The notes under the pieces are model-generated. The model was not told the origin of the DNA. It saw only the letters and a list, made by a program, of their open reading frames with translations, and searched no databases. A stretch of DNA of 7,514 nt from Paludibacteraceae bacterium (lineage in GTDB: Bacteria > Bacteroidota > Bacteroidia > Bacteroidales > Paludibacteraceae). Each line of letters begins with the position of its first letter. Within the stretch, counting starts at the first letter, position 1. The stretch is from positions 1 through 7,514 of the forward strand of contig CANFFA010000103.1 in the NCBI GenBank assembly GCA_947445425.1, in the 5' to 3' direction. Shown in pieces: positions 1-6,743 of the stretch. A program made the translations under genes and the position numbers.

Positions 1-686
1 AAACCGGAAAAACAAATATGATCATTGGTCAAAGTGGTTCTGGAAAGACTGTTTTGATGAAAAGTGTCATTGGCTTGCATCGTATTGATAAAGGACGTAT
101 TGAATATGACGGTCGTAATCTGCCAGACATGCACATGCATGAAATCCGTATTTTGCGTCGAGAAGTGGGGATGCTTTTTCAGGGATCTGCTTTGTTTGAC
201 TCCATGAGCGTTTTAGAAAATGTAATGTATCCTCTCGAAATGTTCTCTGGTGCTTCCCATGAGGAAATGATTGAAAGGGCTTATGCATGCTTGAATAGGG
301 TGAATTTGGAAGAGAAATCCTTTGCCTTAGCACCTTCTGAAATTAGTGGCGGTATGCAGAAGCGTGTGGCAATTGCACGTGCTATTGCATTACAACCCAA
401 ATACTTATTCTGCGATGAGCCGAACTCAGGCCTTGATCCGAAGACCTCTTTGGTGATTGATCAACTCATTCATGAAATTACACAAGAATTTGATATAACC
501 ACCATCATCAACTCCCATGACATGAACTCCGTAATGGAAATTGGTGACAATATCATTTTTATAGAGGATGGAAATAAGGCTTGGCAAGGAAATAAAGCAG
601 ACATTTTTCATGTACACAATGAATCGTTAAATGATCTGGTTTTTGCCTCCGATTTATTTAAGCAGGTCAAAAAAGCAAATCAGTGA
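1..686 (+). CDS. mlaF: MlaF-like ABC transporter ATP-binding protein (5' partial)
   Basis: ATPase of an Mla-type phospholipid ABC transporter, which works on the cytoplasmic face of the inner membrane with an MlaE permease and an MCE-domain protein to move lipids between the membranes. The first full codon is at base 3 and the frame is open to the window edge, so the methionine at 18 is internal: it sits directly before the Walker A loop, and about 30 N-terminal residues are missing. Counting from that methionine, Walker A is GQSGSGKT (4-11), the Q-loop glutamine is 55, the signature ISGGMQKR is 109-116, Walker B ends in CDEP (132-135), the D-loop is SGLD (137-140) and the switch histidine is H167. 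The ISGGM signature and the DEPNSGLDP stretch suit the MlaF branch; a generic ABC ATPase cannot be excluded without the upstream permease. No MCE gene follows. The TGA stop lies inside the palindrome that begins at 682. Confidence 0.85.
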   Translation, partial: TGKTNMIIGQSGSGKTVLMKSVIGLHRIDKGRIEYDGRNLPDMHMHEIRILRREVGMLFQGSALFDSMSVLENVMYPLEMFSGASHEEMIERAYACLNRVNLEEKSFALAPSEISGGMQKRVAIARAIALQPKYLFCDEPNSGLDPKTSLVIDQLIHEITQEFDITTIINSHDMNSVMEIGDNIIFIEDGNKAWQGNKADIFHVHNESLNDLVFASDLFKQVKKANQ

Positions 687-761
687 TTAGTGTTTAGTGA
701 TTAACGTTTAGTGATTGGTACTTCGCCATCACTAAACGTTAATCACTAAACACTAATCACT
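682..761. repeat. 34-bp perfect inverted repeat, 12-nt loop
   Basis: The left arm (682-715) and right arm (728-761) are exact reverse complements over 34 bases, separated by a 12-base loop (716-727). The left arm splits into five 7-nt units (AGTGATT, AGTGTTT, AGTGATT, AACGTTT, AGTGATT). It begins inside the last codons of the upstream ATPase gene and supplies its stop codon. The transcript would fold into a very long AU-rich hairpin. No U-tract follows, so it is not a textbook intrinsic terminator, but it could stop transcription, protect the mRNA 3' end or attenuate expression of the next gene. No flanking target-site duplication is visible. Confidence 0.9.
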
Positions 762-797
762 AAACACTAATCACTAAAGGTTAATCACTAATCACTA
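728..797. repeat. Tandem array of ten 7-nt units
   Basis: Ten consecutive heptamers: ATCACTA, AACGTTA, ATCACTA, AACACTA, ATCACTA, AACACTA, ATCACTA, AAGGTTA, ATCACTA, ATCACTA. The first eight alternate as four 14-bp units, of which those at 742-755 and 756-769 are identical. The first 34 bases are the right arm of the palindrome, and the rest continue to three bases before the ATG at 801. The array therefore forms the entire immediate leader of the exonuclease gene. Its direct repeats are prone to slipped-strand copy-number change. Confidence 0.9.
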
Positions 798-800
798 GTA

Positions 801-1562
801 ATGAAAATAATATCTTACAATGTCAACGGCATTCGTGCCGCTTTGAGTAAAAATTTTAAAGAGTGGATGATGGTTGAAAATCCAGATGTCCTTTGTTTAC
901 AAGAAACGAAAGCGCAACCAGAGCAAATAGATACCCAGCTTTTTGCAGAATTAGGTTATACTTCTTACCTACATTCTGCAGAGAAAAAGGGCTATAGTGG
1001 GGTGGCTATTATTACCAAACAAGCTCCTGATAATGTTGTAATTGGGATGGAATTCCCACTATATGATGGTGAAGGACGTGTGATTCGTGCTGATTTTGGT
1101 GATTTGACAGTTGTTTGTGTATATATTCCTTCCGGTTCTTCTGGTGAAATTCGTCAAGCTTTCAAAATGGAATTCTTACATGAATTTGCAAAATACATTG
1201 CCACTCTACGTCAATCAAGACCCAATTTGGTGGTGTGTGGAGATTATAATATTTGTCACAAGCCCATTGATATCAATCATCCGGAACGTCAAAATGGAGT
1301 TTCAGGATTTCTACCCGAAGAGCGGGCTTGGCTCGATCAATTAGAAGCATCGGGGATGGTGGATTCATTTCGAGTTTTTGATACCAGTGCAGAAAAATAC
1401 AGTTGGTGGAGTTATAGGGGAGGAGCAAGGTCCAGGAATGTTGGCTGGCGTATTGATTATCATTGGGTAAGTAAGAGCTTGGTTGAACGTTTAATTTCTG
1501 CTTCTATACTTGCGGATGTAATTCATTCCGATCACTGTCCTGTGAAAGTTGAATTGAACTAA
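801..1562 (+). CDS. xth: Exodeoxyribonuclease III / AP endonuclease
   Basis: Base-excision repair enzyme of the ExoIII family (endonuclease/exonuclease/phosphatase fold). It cuts the backbone 5' of abasic sites and removes nucleotides or blocking groups from 3' ends, using a divalent metal. The 253-residue product is a complete single domain close to the family length of about 250-270. Expected active-site residues are present: N7 in YNVNGIRA, metal-binding E35 in LQETK, Y108 in VYIPSG, D148 and N150 in GDYN, D219 in WRIDY, and the D244-H245 pair in SDHCPV. The start is fixed because family members begin with this MKIISYNVNGIR type of sequence. No Shine-Dalgarno sequence or TAnnTTTG promoter is visible upstream; the leader is the 7-nt repeat array. 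Transcription may come from the upstream gene through the hairpin, or from a promoter I cannot recognise. Confidence 0.95.
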   Translation: MKIISYNVNGIRAALSKNFKEWMMVENPDVLCLQETKAQPEQIDTQLFAELGYTSYLHSAEKKGYSGVAIITKQAPDNVVIGMEFPLYDGEGRVIRADFGDLTVVCVYIPSGSSGEIRQAFKMEFLHEFAKYIATLRQSRPNLVVCGDYNICHKPIDINHPERQNGVSGFLPEERAWLDQLEASGMVDSFRVFDTSAEKYSWWSYRGGARSRNVGWRIDYHWVSKSLVERLISASILADVIHSDHCPVKVELN

Positions 1563-1634
1563 GCCATTCATTTTTACAATTATTGAAATTCCTCATTTTG
1601 AAAAGTAAAAATCAGTAAAACATTTACCTTCTAC

Positions 1635-1664
1635 TTTATCTCTAGTAAATTGTTTTTACCTTTG
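1635..1664 (+). promoter_or_regulatory. Bacteroidota-type promoter for the lipoprotein gene
   Basis: A perfect -7 element TACCTTTG (consensus TAnnTTTG) lies at 1657-1664. TTTA at 1635-1638, one mismatch from the TTTG -33 element, precedes it by 18 bases. The box ends 27 bases before the ATG at 1692, which leaves a short leader. The match is to the known Bacteroidota primary sigma factor consensus; use in vivo is inferred. Confidence 0.65.
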
Positions 1665-1691
1665 TGTCCTCAATAAAAAATACAACTAGCC

Positions 1692-3074
1692 ATGCAATCG
1701 AATTATTTCAAATCTTTATTTTTGTTCTTTACCATTGCTCTTTTTAGTGCATGTACTAGTTCTACTACTACCGTGGTGGTTACAAGTGATGCTACTTTTA
1801 CCTCCTTGGTGTTGGTGAATAGTAAAATTGCAAACATAGGCAAGGCGGTTTTTACACTTAATTCAACAGGAGATACAATTGTTAATTTAGATTCATTGCC
1901 AGTTGGAACAAAGCTTGATAAATTAATTCCAGTTTTCAGTTTTAAAAGTAGCTCTAAAGCTGTTATAAATGATAGCATTAATTATACAGGGAAAGATAGT
2001 GTTAATTTTACGCAAATCCGAAAAGTGCTAAATACTGCTTCGGATCAAAAAGCCTCTAAGCTCTATTATATTAAAGTAAACGTTCACAAGGTAAAACCAG
2101 AATTGTATAATTGGGTGAAACTTGACAGTAGCCTTAATGTTCTAAATGCGGTAAGTCAGAAAGCTGTTTTGTTGAACAATAAAATCTACTATTTTATGAA
2201 TGATGGTTTATCTACTACTGTTCAAACTTCTATAGATGGAAAGAATTGGGACCCAAAACAGACATTAACAGGTTTGTCCAATTCTATTTCATTACAAAAT
2301 ATGACTGCATTTAATGGCAAATTGTATTTGGCATTGAATGATAGTAAGTTATATTCGACGACTAATGGAATTAATTGGGTAGGGGAGCAATTCGATATAA
2401 AATATGCCTATAAATCACTTCTGTTTACATTAAACGATCACTTATGGTTTATTTCACAAACTCTGTCCGATGGTACATACCATTTAGGAAGGATCAAGGC
2501 AAATGCTGATACTTTACTTGTTTACAAAGATAACTTGCCAGCAAACTTCCCTTTAACTGATTTTACATCACTTTCTTTTACAAGCCGAACAGATATTTTA
2601 AAAGGTATTGTTTTGGGCGGAAAGGATGTTCAAGGTAATGTTCTGAAAACGAATTGGAATACAGAAGATGGTGTTGTGTGGGTGAATTTTAGTCGTGATA
2701 GTCGTTCTTTGGATAATTATTCACTTTTAGGAACTTCTGTAATCTCTTATGATAACAAATTATTGCTTTTTGGAGAAGGTGTAAACACAACCGCTAATGC
2801 AAATTATTTGGTATCTAAAGATGAAGGGTTTTCTTGGAACCTGCCAGATAGTAGTTTTAATTATTTGCAAAAAGATACTGCAAAACAGGTCTATAAAACA
2901 CGTTCTTATCAATCTGTTTTGGTACAAAATGTGAAGCTGTCAAAAGACTTTATAATTACTGATAATAAAAATGATTTTAATAATATCTTTATTATTGGTG
3001 GAAAAGTAGCTTCTGCTTATTCGCCACAGGTTTGGAAAGGGAAGTTGAATCGTTTGAATTTTATTCGTCAATAG
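1692..3074 (+). CDS. DUF6242-like lipoprotein with predicted beta-propeller
   Basis: Predicted lipoprotein of 460 residues with unknown function. The N-terminus is a lipoprotein signal: hydrophobic stretch 8-18, then the lipobox FSAC with acylated C21, followed by a Ser/Thr-rich tether. Residues about 30-135 resemble the N-terminal domain of DUF6242 proteins, notably AVFTLNSTGDTIVNLDSLPVGT, recalled from memory of the family. The rest has repeated hydrophobic blades such as NNKIYYF, NGKLYLA and NDHLWFI, with BNR/Asp-box-like turns (TSIDGKNW, STTNGINW, SKDEGFSW), which suggests a beta-propeller. The C-terminal IIGG...VWKGKLNRLNF also fits DUF6242. There are no acidic residues just after C21, so a typical Bacteroidota surface-export signal is not evident. 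Its own promoter and a strong terminator suggest a single-gene transcript. Ligand and role cannot be told from sequence. Confidence 0.75.
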   Translation: MQSNYFKSLFLFFTIALFSACTSSTTTVVVTSDATFTSLVLVNSKIANIGKAVFTLNSTGDTIVNLDSLPVGTKLDKLIPVFSFKSSSKAVINDSINYTGKDSVNFTQIRKVLNTASDQKASKLYYIKVNVHKVKPELYNWVKLDSSLNVLNAVSQKAVLLNNKIYYFMNDGLSTTVQTSIDGKNWDPKQTLTGLSNSISLQNMTAFNGKLYLALNDSKLYSTTNGINWVGEQFDIKYAYKSLLFTLNDHLWFISQTLSDGTYHLGRIKANADTLLVYKDNLPANFPLTDFTSLSFTSRTDILKGIVLGGKDVQGNVLKTNWNTEDGVVWVNFSRDSRSLDNYSLLGTSVISYDNKLLLFGEGVNTTANANYLVSKDEGFSWNLPDSSFNYLQKDTAKQVYKTRSYQSVLVQNVKLSKDFIITDNKNDFNNIFIIGGKVASAYSPQVWKGKLNRLNFIRQ

Positions 3075-3117
3075 CTTAGGGGTATGCACATCTTAAATAT
3101 TGATGAACCAATATAGC

Positions 3118-3156
3118 AAAAAGGCAGCCTTCAGATAAATTGAAGACTGCCTTTTT
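3118..3156 (+). terminator. Rho-independent terminator after the lipoprotein gene
   Basis: A stem of 16 positions (3118-3133 with 3141-3156) has a single C-A mismatch (3128/3146) and a 7-base loop. It is flanked by A5 on the left and T5 on the right, with a GC-rich core (GGCAG/CTGCC). It lies 43 bases after the stop at 3074. The A-run and T-run symmetry would allow some termination from either strand, but the flanking genes both run rightward. Confidence 0.9.
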
Positions 3157-3206
3157 ATCTAAATTCTAATACCCGTAATATATTAAAGAACTTAAAGATT
3201 ATTCTA

Positions 3207-5264
3207 ATGAAAAAGTTTGCCATTGTATTTCTAAGTTTACTGTTTACTTTGCAGTTATCATCTGAGATTTTAAAACCGGTAAAATGGAATTTTGAAGTTA
3301 AATATCCAAAGGAAGGTGAGGCAGTGCTTTATTTTCATGCTAAAATTGACAAAGGATGGCACATTTATGATATGCAGGTGCAAGCAGATGGACCCAGACC
3401 GACTAGCTTTTTACTTGACAAAAGTCCTAATTTTGTCCCCCTCAGTAAAGCGATAGCAAGTTTAAAGCCGATTGTTAAATATGATTCTAGCTTCATGATG
3501 AAAGTTGGGAGTTATAGCAATGCCGCTAGCTTTTATATTCCTGTAAAAGTACTCAGTAGCAAAGCTTTTAAGATTTCTGGACAATTGCAATTTATGTGTT
3601 GTAATGATAAATCATGCCTTCCTCCCGAAGATGTTCCTTTTTCTTTTGATGTAAATGGTGCAGCTCAAAGTTCAACAACAGGAGTTTCAGATTCTATTCC
3701 TCATGATTCGACTCTTGCTTCAAGTACTATCTCCAAAACAATACATCCTACAGATTCTACAATCATCGCAGAAAACACAAAACCTTTACAAGCAAAGCGT
3801 TCCTTGTGGCTTCTTTTTTGGCTTTCTATAGGTGCTGGACTTTTGGCCATTCTGACACCCTGTGTATTTCCGATGATTCCAATGACGGTTTCATTTTTTA
3901 TGAAGGGTTCGGAAAATAAATTCAAAGGAAGGATCAATGCATTGGTCTACGGATTTTCCATCATTTTTATTTATGTGGTCATTGGTACAGTAGTTGCCAT
4001 TACTTTGGGTGCCAATTTTGCAAACTTTTTGAGTACGCACTGGCTACCGAATATTATTTTCTTTTTAGTGTTTATGCTATTTGCGGCTTCTTTCTTGGGC
4101 ATGTTTGAGATTGTACTCCCTTCTTCATGGGTCAATAAGGCTGATAAACAAGTTGATAAAGGTGGATTTTTAGGATCATTCTTTATGGCCTTTACGTTGG
4201 TCTTGGTATCCTTCTCTTGTACTGGACCTTTAGTGGGAGCGATATTGGTACAATCGGCAGGCGGATCCATAATCGAACCCATTGTTGGGATGTTTGGCTT
4301 CTCTTTGGCATTTGCTCTTCCCTTTACATTGTTTGCGTTTTTTCCTCAATGGTTGAAGGATTTACCAAAATCAGGAGGCTGGCTCAATTCGGTGAAAGTA
4401 GTTCTTGGATTTATTGAGATGGCATTGGGTTTGAAATTTCTATCCATTGCCGATCAAACTTACCATTGGGGTATACTCGATAGGGAGATTTACTTAGCCT
4501 GTTGGATTGTCATTTTTGCATTAATGGGTTTATATTTATTAGGGAAATTAAAATTTGCTCATGACAGTGAAATTAAATCTGTTTCTGTCCCAAGATTAAT
4601 GTTGGCGATTCTCACTTTTAGCTTTGTAGTTTATTTGATTCCAGGAATGTTTGGCGCTCCACTAAAAGCTTTGGCTGGATATTTACCGCCCTCTAGCACT
4701 CAGGATTTTGATATCAATGCCATTGTAAGAAATAATTTGGATTCTAGTGGGGGCAATCTTGGCGAAAACAGTAACGATCAACTTTGTGAAAGTCCTAAGT
4801 ATGCTGATATTTTAGATCTTCCGCACGGTCTTAAGGGCTATTTTGATTATGAACAGGCACTTAAATGTTCTAAAGCAACCCACAAGCCCATTTTTATTGA
4901 TTTTACTGGTCATGGTTGTGTAAATTGTCGTGAAATGGAAGCCAGGGTTTGGTCAGATCCAAGGGTTTTAAATATCTTGAAAAATGACTATATCGTGGTG
5001 GCATTGTATGTCGATGATAAGACTACTTTGCCAGAAAACGACTGGATAACATCAAAATTTGATGGAAAGATCAAGAAAACGATTGGACAAAAATATGCTG
5101 ATTTTCAGATTACCAAGTTCAATGTAAATGCACAACCTTATTATGTTTTGATGAATGATAAAGGAGAAGAATTGGTAGAGGCAAAAGCCTACGATAAAAA
5201 TGTTGACAATTTTATTGCCTTTTTAAATGCGGGTAAAAAAGCTTTTAAAAATAATGATAAGTAA
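3207..5264 (+). CDS. dsbD: Thiol:disulfide interchange protein DsbD
   Basis: Inner-membrane protein that passes reducing power from cytoplasmic thioredoxin to periplasmic thiol proteins (disulfide isomerases, cytochrome c maturation). The 685 residues show all three DsbD modules. A signal peptide (1-19) leads into the alpha domain (about 25-150) with cysteines in CCNDKSC (131, 132, 137), followed by a Ser/Thr-rich linker. The membrane domain (about 198-482) has about eight helices, with redox cysteines C219 in TPCVFP and C338 in SCTGP. The C-terminal thioredoxin-like gamma domain has CVNC (571-574) and a cis-proline near P644. It is longer than the E. coli protein (565), as is usual in Bacteroidota. 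Extra cysteines occur at 132, 432, 527 and 554. A terminator isolates it from the gene before, yet no TAnnTTTG box is visible in 3157-3206. lpdA follows after 32 bp, so cotranscription is possible. Confidence 0.93.
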   Translation: MKKFAIVFLSLLFTLQLSSEILKPVKWNFEVKYPKEGEAVLYFHAKIDKGWHIYDMQVQADGPRPTSFLLDKSPNFVPLSKAIASLKPIVKYDSSFMMKVGSYSNAASFYIPVKVLSSKAFKISGQLQFMCCNDKSCLPPEDVPFSFDVNGAAQSSTTGVSDSIPHDSTLASSTISKTIHPTDSTIIAENTKPLQAKRSLWLLFWLSIGAGLLAILTPCVFPMIPMTVSFFMKGSENKFKGRINALVYGFSIIFIYVVIGTVVAITLGANFANFLSTHWLPNIIFFLVFMLFAASFLGMFEIVLPSSWVNKADKQVDKGGFLGSFFMAFTLVLVSFSCTGPLVGAILVQSAGGSIIEPIVGMFGFSLAFALPFTLFAFFPQWLKDLPKSGGWLNSVKVVLGFIEMALGLKFLSIADQTYHWGILDREIYLACWIVIFALMGLYLLGKLKFAHDSEIKSVSVPRLMLAILTFSFVVYLIPGMFGAPLKALAGYLPPSSTQDFDINAIVRNNLDSSGGNLGENSNDQLCESPKYADILDLPHGLKGYFDYEQALKCSKATHKPIFIDFTGHGCVNCREMEARVWSDPRVLNILKNDYIVVALYVDDKTTLPENDWITSKFDGKIKKTIGQKYADFQITKFNVNAQPYYVLMNDKGEELVEAKAYDKNVDNFIAFLNAGKKAFKNNDK

Positions 5265-5296
5265 TTATTTATCAATCAGAAATTATAATTCTAAAT

Positions 5297-6649
5297 ATGT
5301 ACGATTTAATGATTATTGGCGGTGGTCCCGCTGGATATGTGGCAGCAGAACGTGCTGGCCATCAAGGTTTATCGGTGGTGCTTTTTGAAAAGAAAAGTAT
5401 GGGGGGCGTTTGCCTGAATGAAGGTTGCATCCCCACCAAAACAATGCTGTACAGTGCAAAAATGTACGAGAATATGCTCGTTGGGAGTAAATATGGCATC
5501 TATGGTGAGAATATTCGCGTTGATTACGGAAAGATTGTAGGTCGTAAAAACAAAGTCGTAAGAAAGCTAGTTGCGGGAGTAGAAGCGAAAATGAAGCAAC
5601 ACGAAATTATAGTAGTAAAAGGTGAAGCCATCATTCAAGGACGTGTTGACGGGATCGTGGAGGTGATTTGTAATGAAATATCATATAAAGCTTCTAATTT
5701 GCTGATCTGTACAGGTTCTGAGGCTTTTGTGCCGCCAATTCCAGGAATCGAAACTGCAGGAGATCATTTGCTTACCAACAGAGAAATTTTAGCTTTGAAA
5801 GATCAGCCAAAATCACTTATTGTTATTGGTGGTGGCGTTATTGGTATGGAATTCGCAAGTTTGTACAACAGTTTGGGTAGTAAGGTAACGGTGATAGAGA
5901 TGCTTCCTGAAATACTAGGCGGATTAGATTTGGAAATCAGTAAATTACTACGTGAAACTTACGAGAAAAAAGGGGTGCAATTTAAATTGTCTACCAAAGT
6001 AGTTCAAATAGCAGCTAATAAAGTTCACTTTGAAAAGGATGGGGTTATTGAATTATTGGAAGCTGATAAGATATTGATGAGTGTTGGACGTAGAGCGAAT
6101 ACAAGTGGATATGGACTAGAATCTTTGAATGTGGAACTAGAACGTGGTGGAATAAAGGTTGACGAGAAAATGAGCACCAACGTTCCAGGGGTTTTTGCAG
6201 CAGGTGATGTGACCGGTTTTTCAATGTTGGCTCATACTGCTAGTCGCGAGGCTGAAGTGGTAGTGAATAATTTGACAGGTCGTGTAGATAAGATGCTTTA
6301 CAATGCCATCCCAGGCGTTGTTTATACCAATCCAGAAGTGGCTTGTGTCGGTGAGACTGAGGAGTCGGCTTTGGCAAAAGGACTAGATTTTAGAATCGCT
6401 AAATTAGCCATGAGCTATTCTGGTCGATTTGTAGCGGAAAATGAAGGCGTAAATGGTTTATGTAAGGTCTTAATTGCTAAGGAAACTGAGTTAGTTTTAG
6501 GGGTGCACATGCTTGGAAATCCTTGTAGTGAATTTATATCCAACGCCTGTATGGCCATTGAACAAGGTATGACTGTAGAGCAATTGCAAAAAGTAATTTT
6601 CCCGCATCCAACAGTAAGTGAGATTTTCAAAGAAGCCCTTTATATTTAA
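5297..6649 (+). CDS. lpdA: Dihydrolipoyl dehydrogenase (E3)
   Basis: FAD-dependent E3 subunit that reoxidises dihydrolipoamide on 2-oxoacid dehydrogenase complexes or the glycine cleavage system, passing electrons to NAD+ in the cytoplasm. The 450 residues have the full layout: FAD-binding GGGPAG (8-13), redox-active disulfide GGVCLNEGC (C39, C44), NAD-binding IGGGVIGMEFA (177-187), the second FAD motif AAGD (301-304), and the C-terminal dimerisation domain with the catalytic His-Glu pair in HPTVSE (H437, E442). The HPTxSE ending separates it from mercuric reductase, and the CLNEGC motif favours lipoamide over glutathione reductase. It is slightly shorter than the usual 460-475. No E1 or E2 genes are adjacent, so it probably serves complexes encoded elsewhere. 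It may be read from the dsbD transcript (32-bp gap, no recognisable promoter). The palindrome at 6675 probably marks its 3' end. Confidence 0.93.
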   Translation: MYDLMIIGGGPAGYVAAERAGHQGLSVVLFEKKSMGGVCLNEGCIPTKTMLYSAKMYENMLVGSKYGIYGENIRVDYGKIVGRKNKVVRKLVAGVEAKMKQHEIIVVKGEAIIQGRVDGIVEVICNEISYKASNLLICTGSEAFVPPIPGIETAGDHLLTNREILALKDQPKSLIVIGGGVIGMEFASLYNSLGSKVTVIEMLPEILGGLDLEISKLLRETYEKKGVQFKLSTKVVQIAANKVHFEKDGVIELLEADKILMSVGRRANTSGYGLESLNVELERGGIKVDEKMSTNVPGVFAAGDVTGFSMLAHTASREAEVVVNNLTGRVDKMLYNAIPGVVYTNPEVACVGETEESALAKGLDFRIAKLAMSYSGRFVAENEGVNGLCKVLIAKETELVLGVHMLGNPCSEFISNACMAIEQGMTVEQLQKVIFPHPTVSEIFKEALYI

Positions 6650-6674
6650 TTTATTAGACAATAGATCAAATTAC

Positions 6675-6732
6675 AAGACAAAAGAACAAAGATTAAAGAT
6701 AACCGCGTCTTTAATCTTTGTTCTTTTGTCTT
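6675..6732. repeat. 25-bp perfect inverted repeat between convergent genes
   Basis: Arms 6675-6699 and 6708-6732 are exact reverse complements over 25 bases around an 8-base loop (6700-6707). The left arm reads as 7-nt units AAGACAA, AAGAACA, AAGATTA, AAGATAA, and the right arm as TCTTTAA, TCTTTGT, TCTTTTG, TCTTATT. Weaker related units extend into 6654-6674 and 6736-6742. It sits between the 3' ends of lpdA (stop at 6649) and ssb (stop at 6744) and is symmetric, so it suits a bidirectional terminator or a shared 3'-end stabiliser. The stem is AT-rich with a CGCG-containing loop region and lacks a GC-rich core, so termination is an inference. Confidence 0.9.
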
Positions 6733-6743
6733 ATTAATGTCTT

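Noticed and set aside
18..686. Complete ABC ATPase starting at the ATG at 18
   Set aside because: The frame is open upstream and that methionine is only three residues before Walker A, so the normal N-terminal strand and A-loop region would be missing; the gene is cut by the window edge.
728..797. Possible CRISPR array
   Set aside because: The units are 7 nt and directly contiguous, with no unique spacers and no cas genes in the window.
682..797. Possible MITE or insertion-sequence remnant
   Set aside because: No transposase fragment and no target-site duplication on either side; the internal 7-nt period fits slippage or repeat expansion better.
1569..1614. Weak inverted repeat (TTTTTAC with GTAAAAA) after xth as a terminator
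   Set aside because: Only about seven or eight AT-rich pairs with a loop near 30 bases and no GC core; this is expected by chance in such DNA.
3971..4282. Antisense open frame of 103 codons within dsbD (also shorter ones at 67-333, 1703-1978, 3701-3937 and 6415-6630)
   Set aside because: Each lies opposite a well-supported gene, has no recognisable domain and low-complexity composition, and is a shadow of the coding strand.
5297..6649. Mercuric or glutathione reductase instead of lipoamide dehydrogenase
   Set aside because: No heavy-metal-associated domain or C-terminal vicinal cysteines, and the redox motif and HPTVSE ending match lipoamide dehydrogenases.
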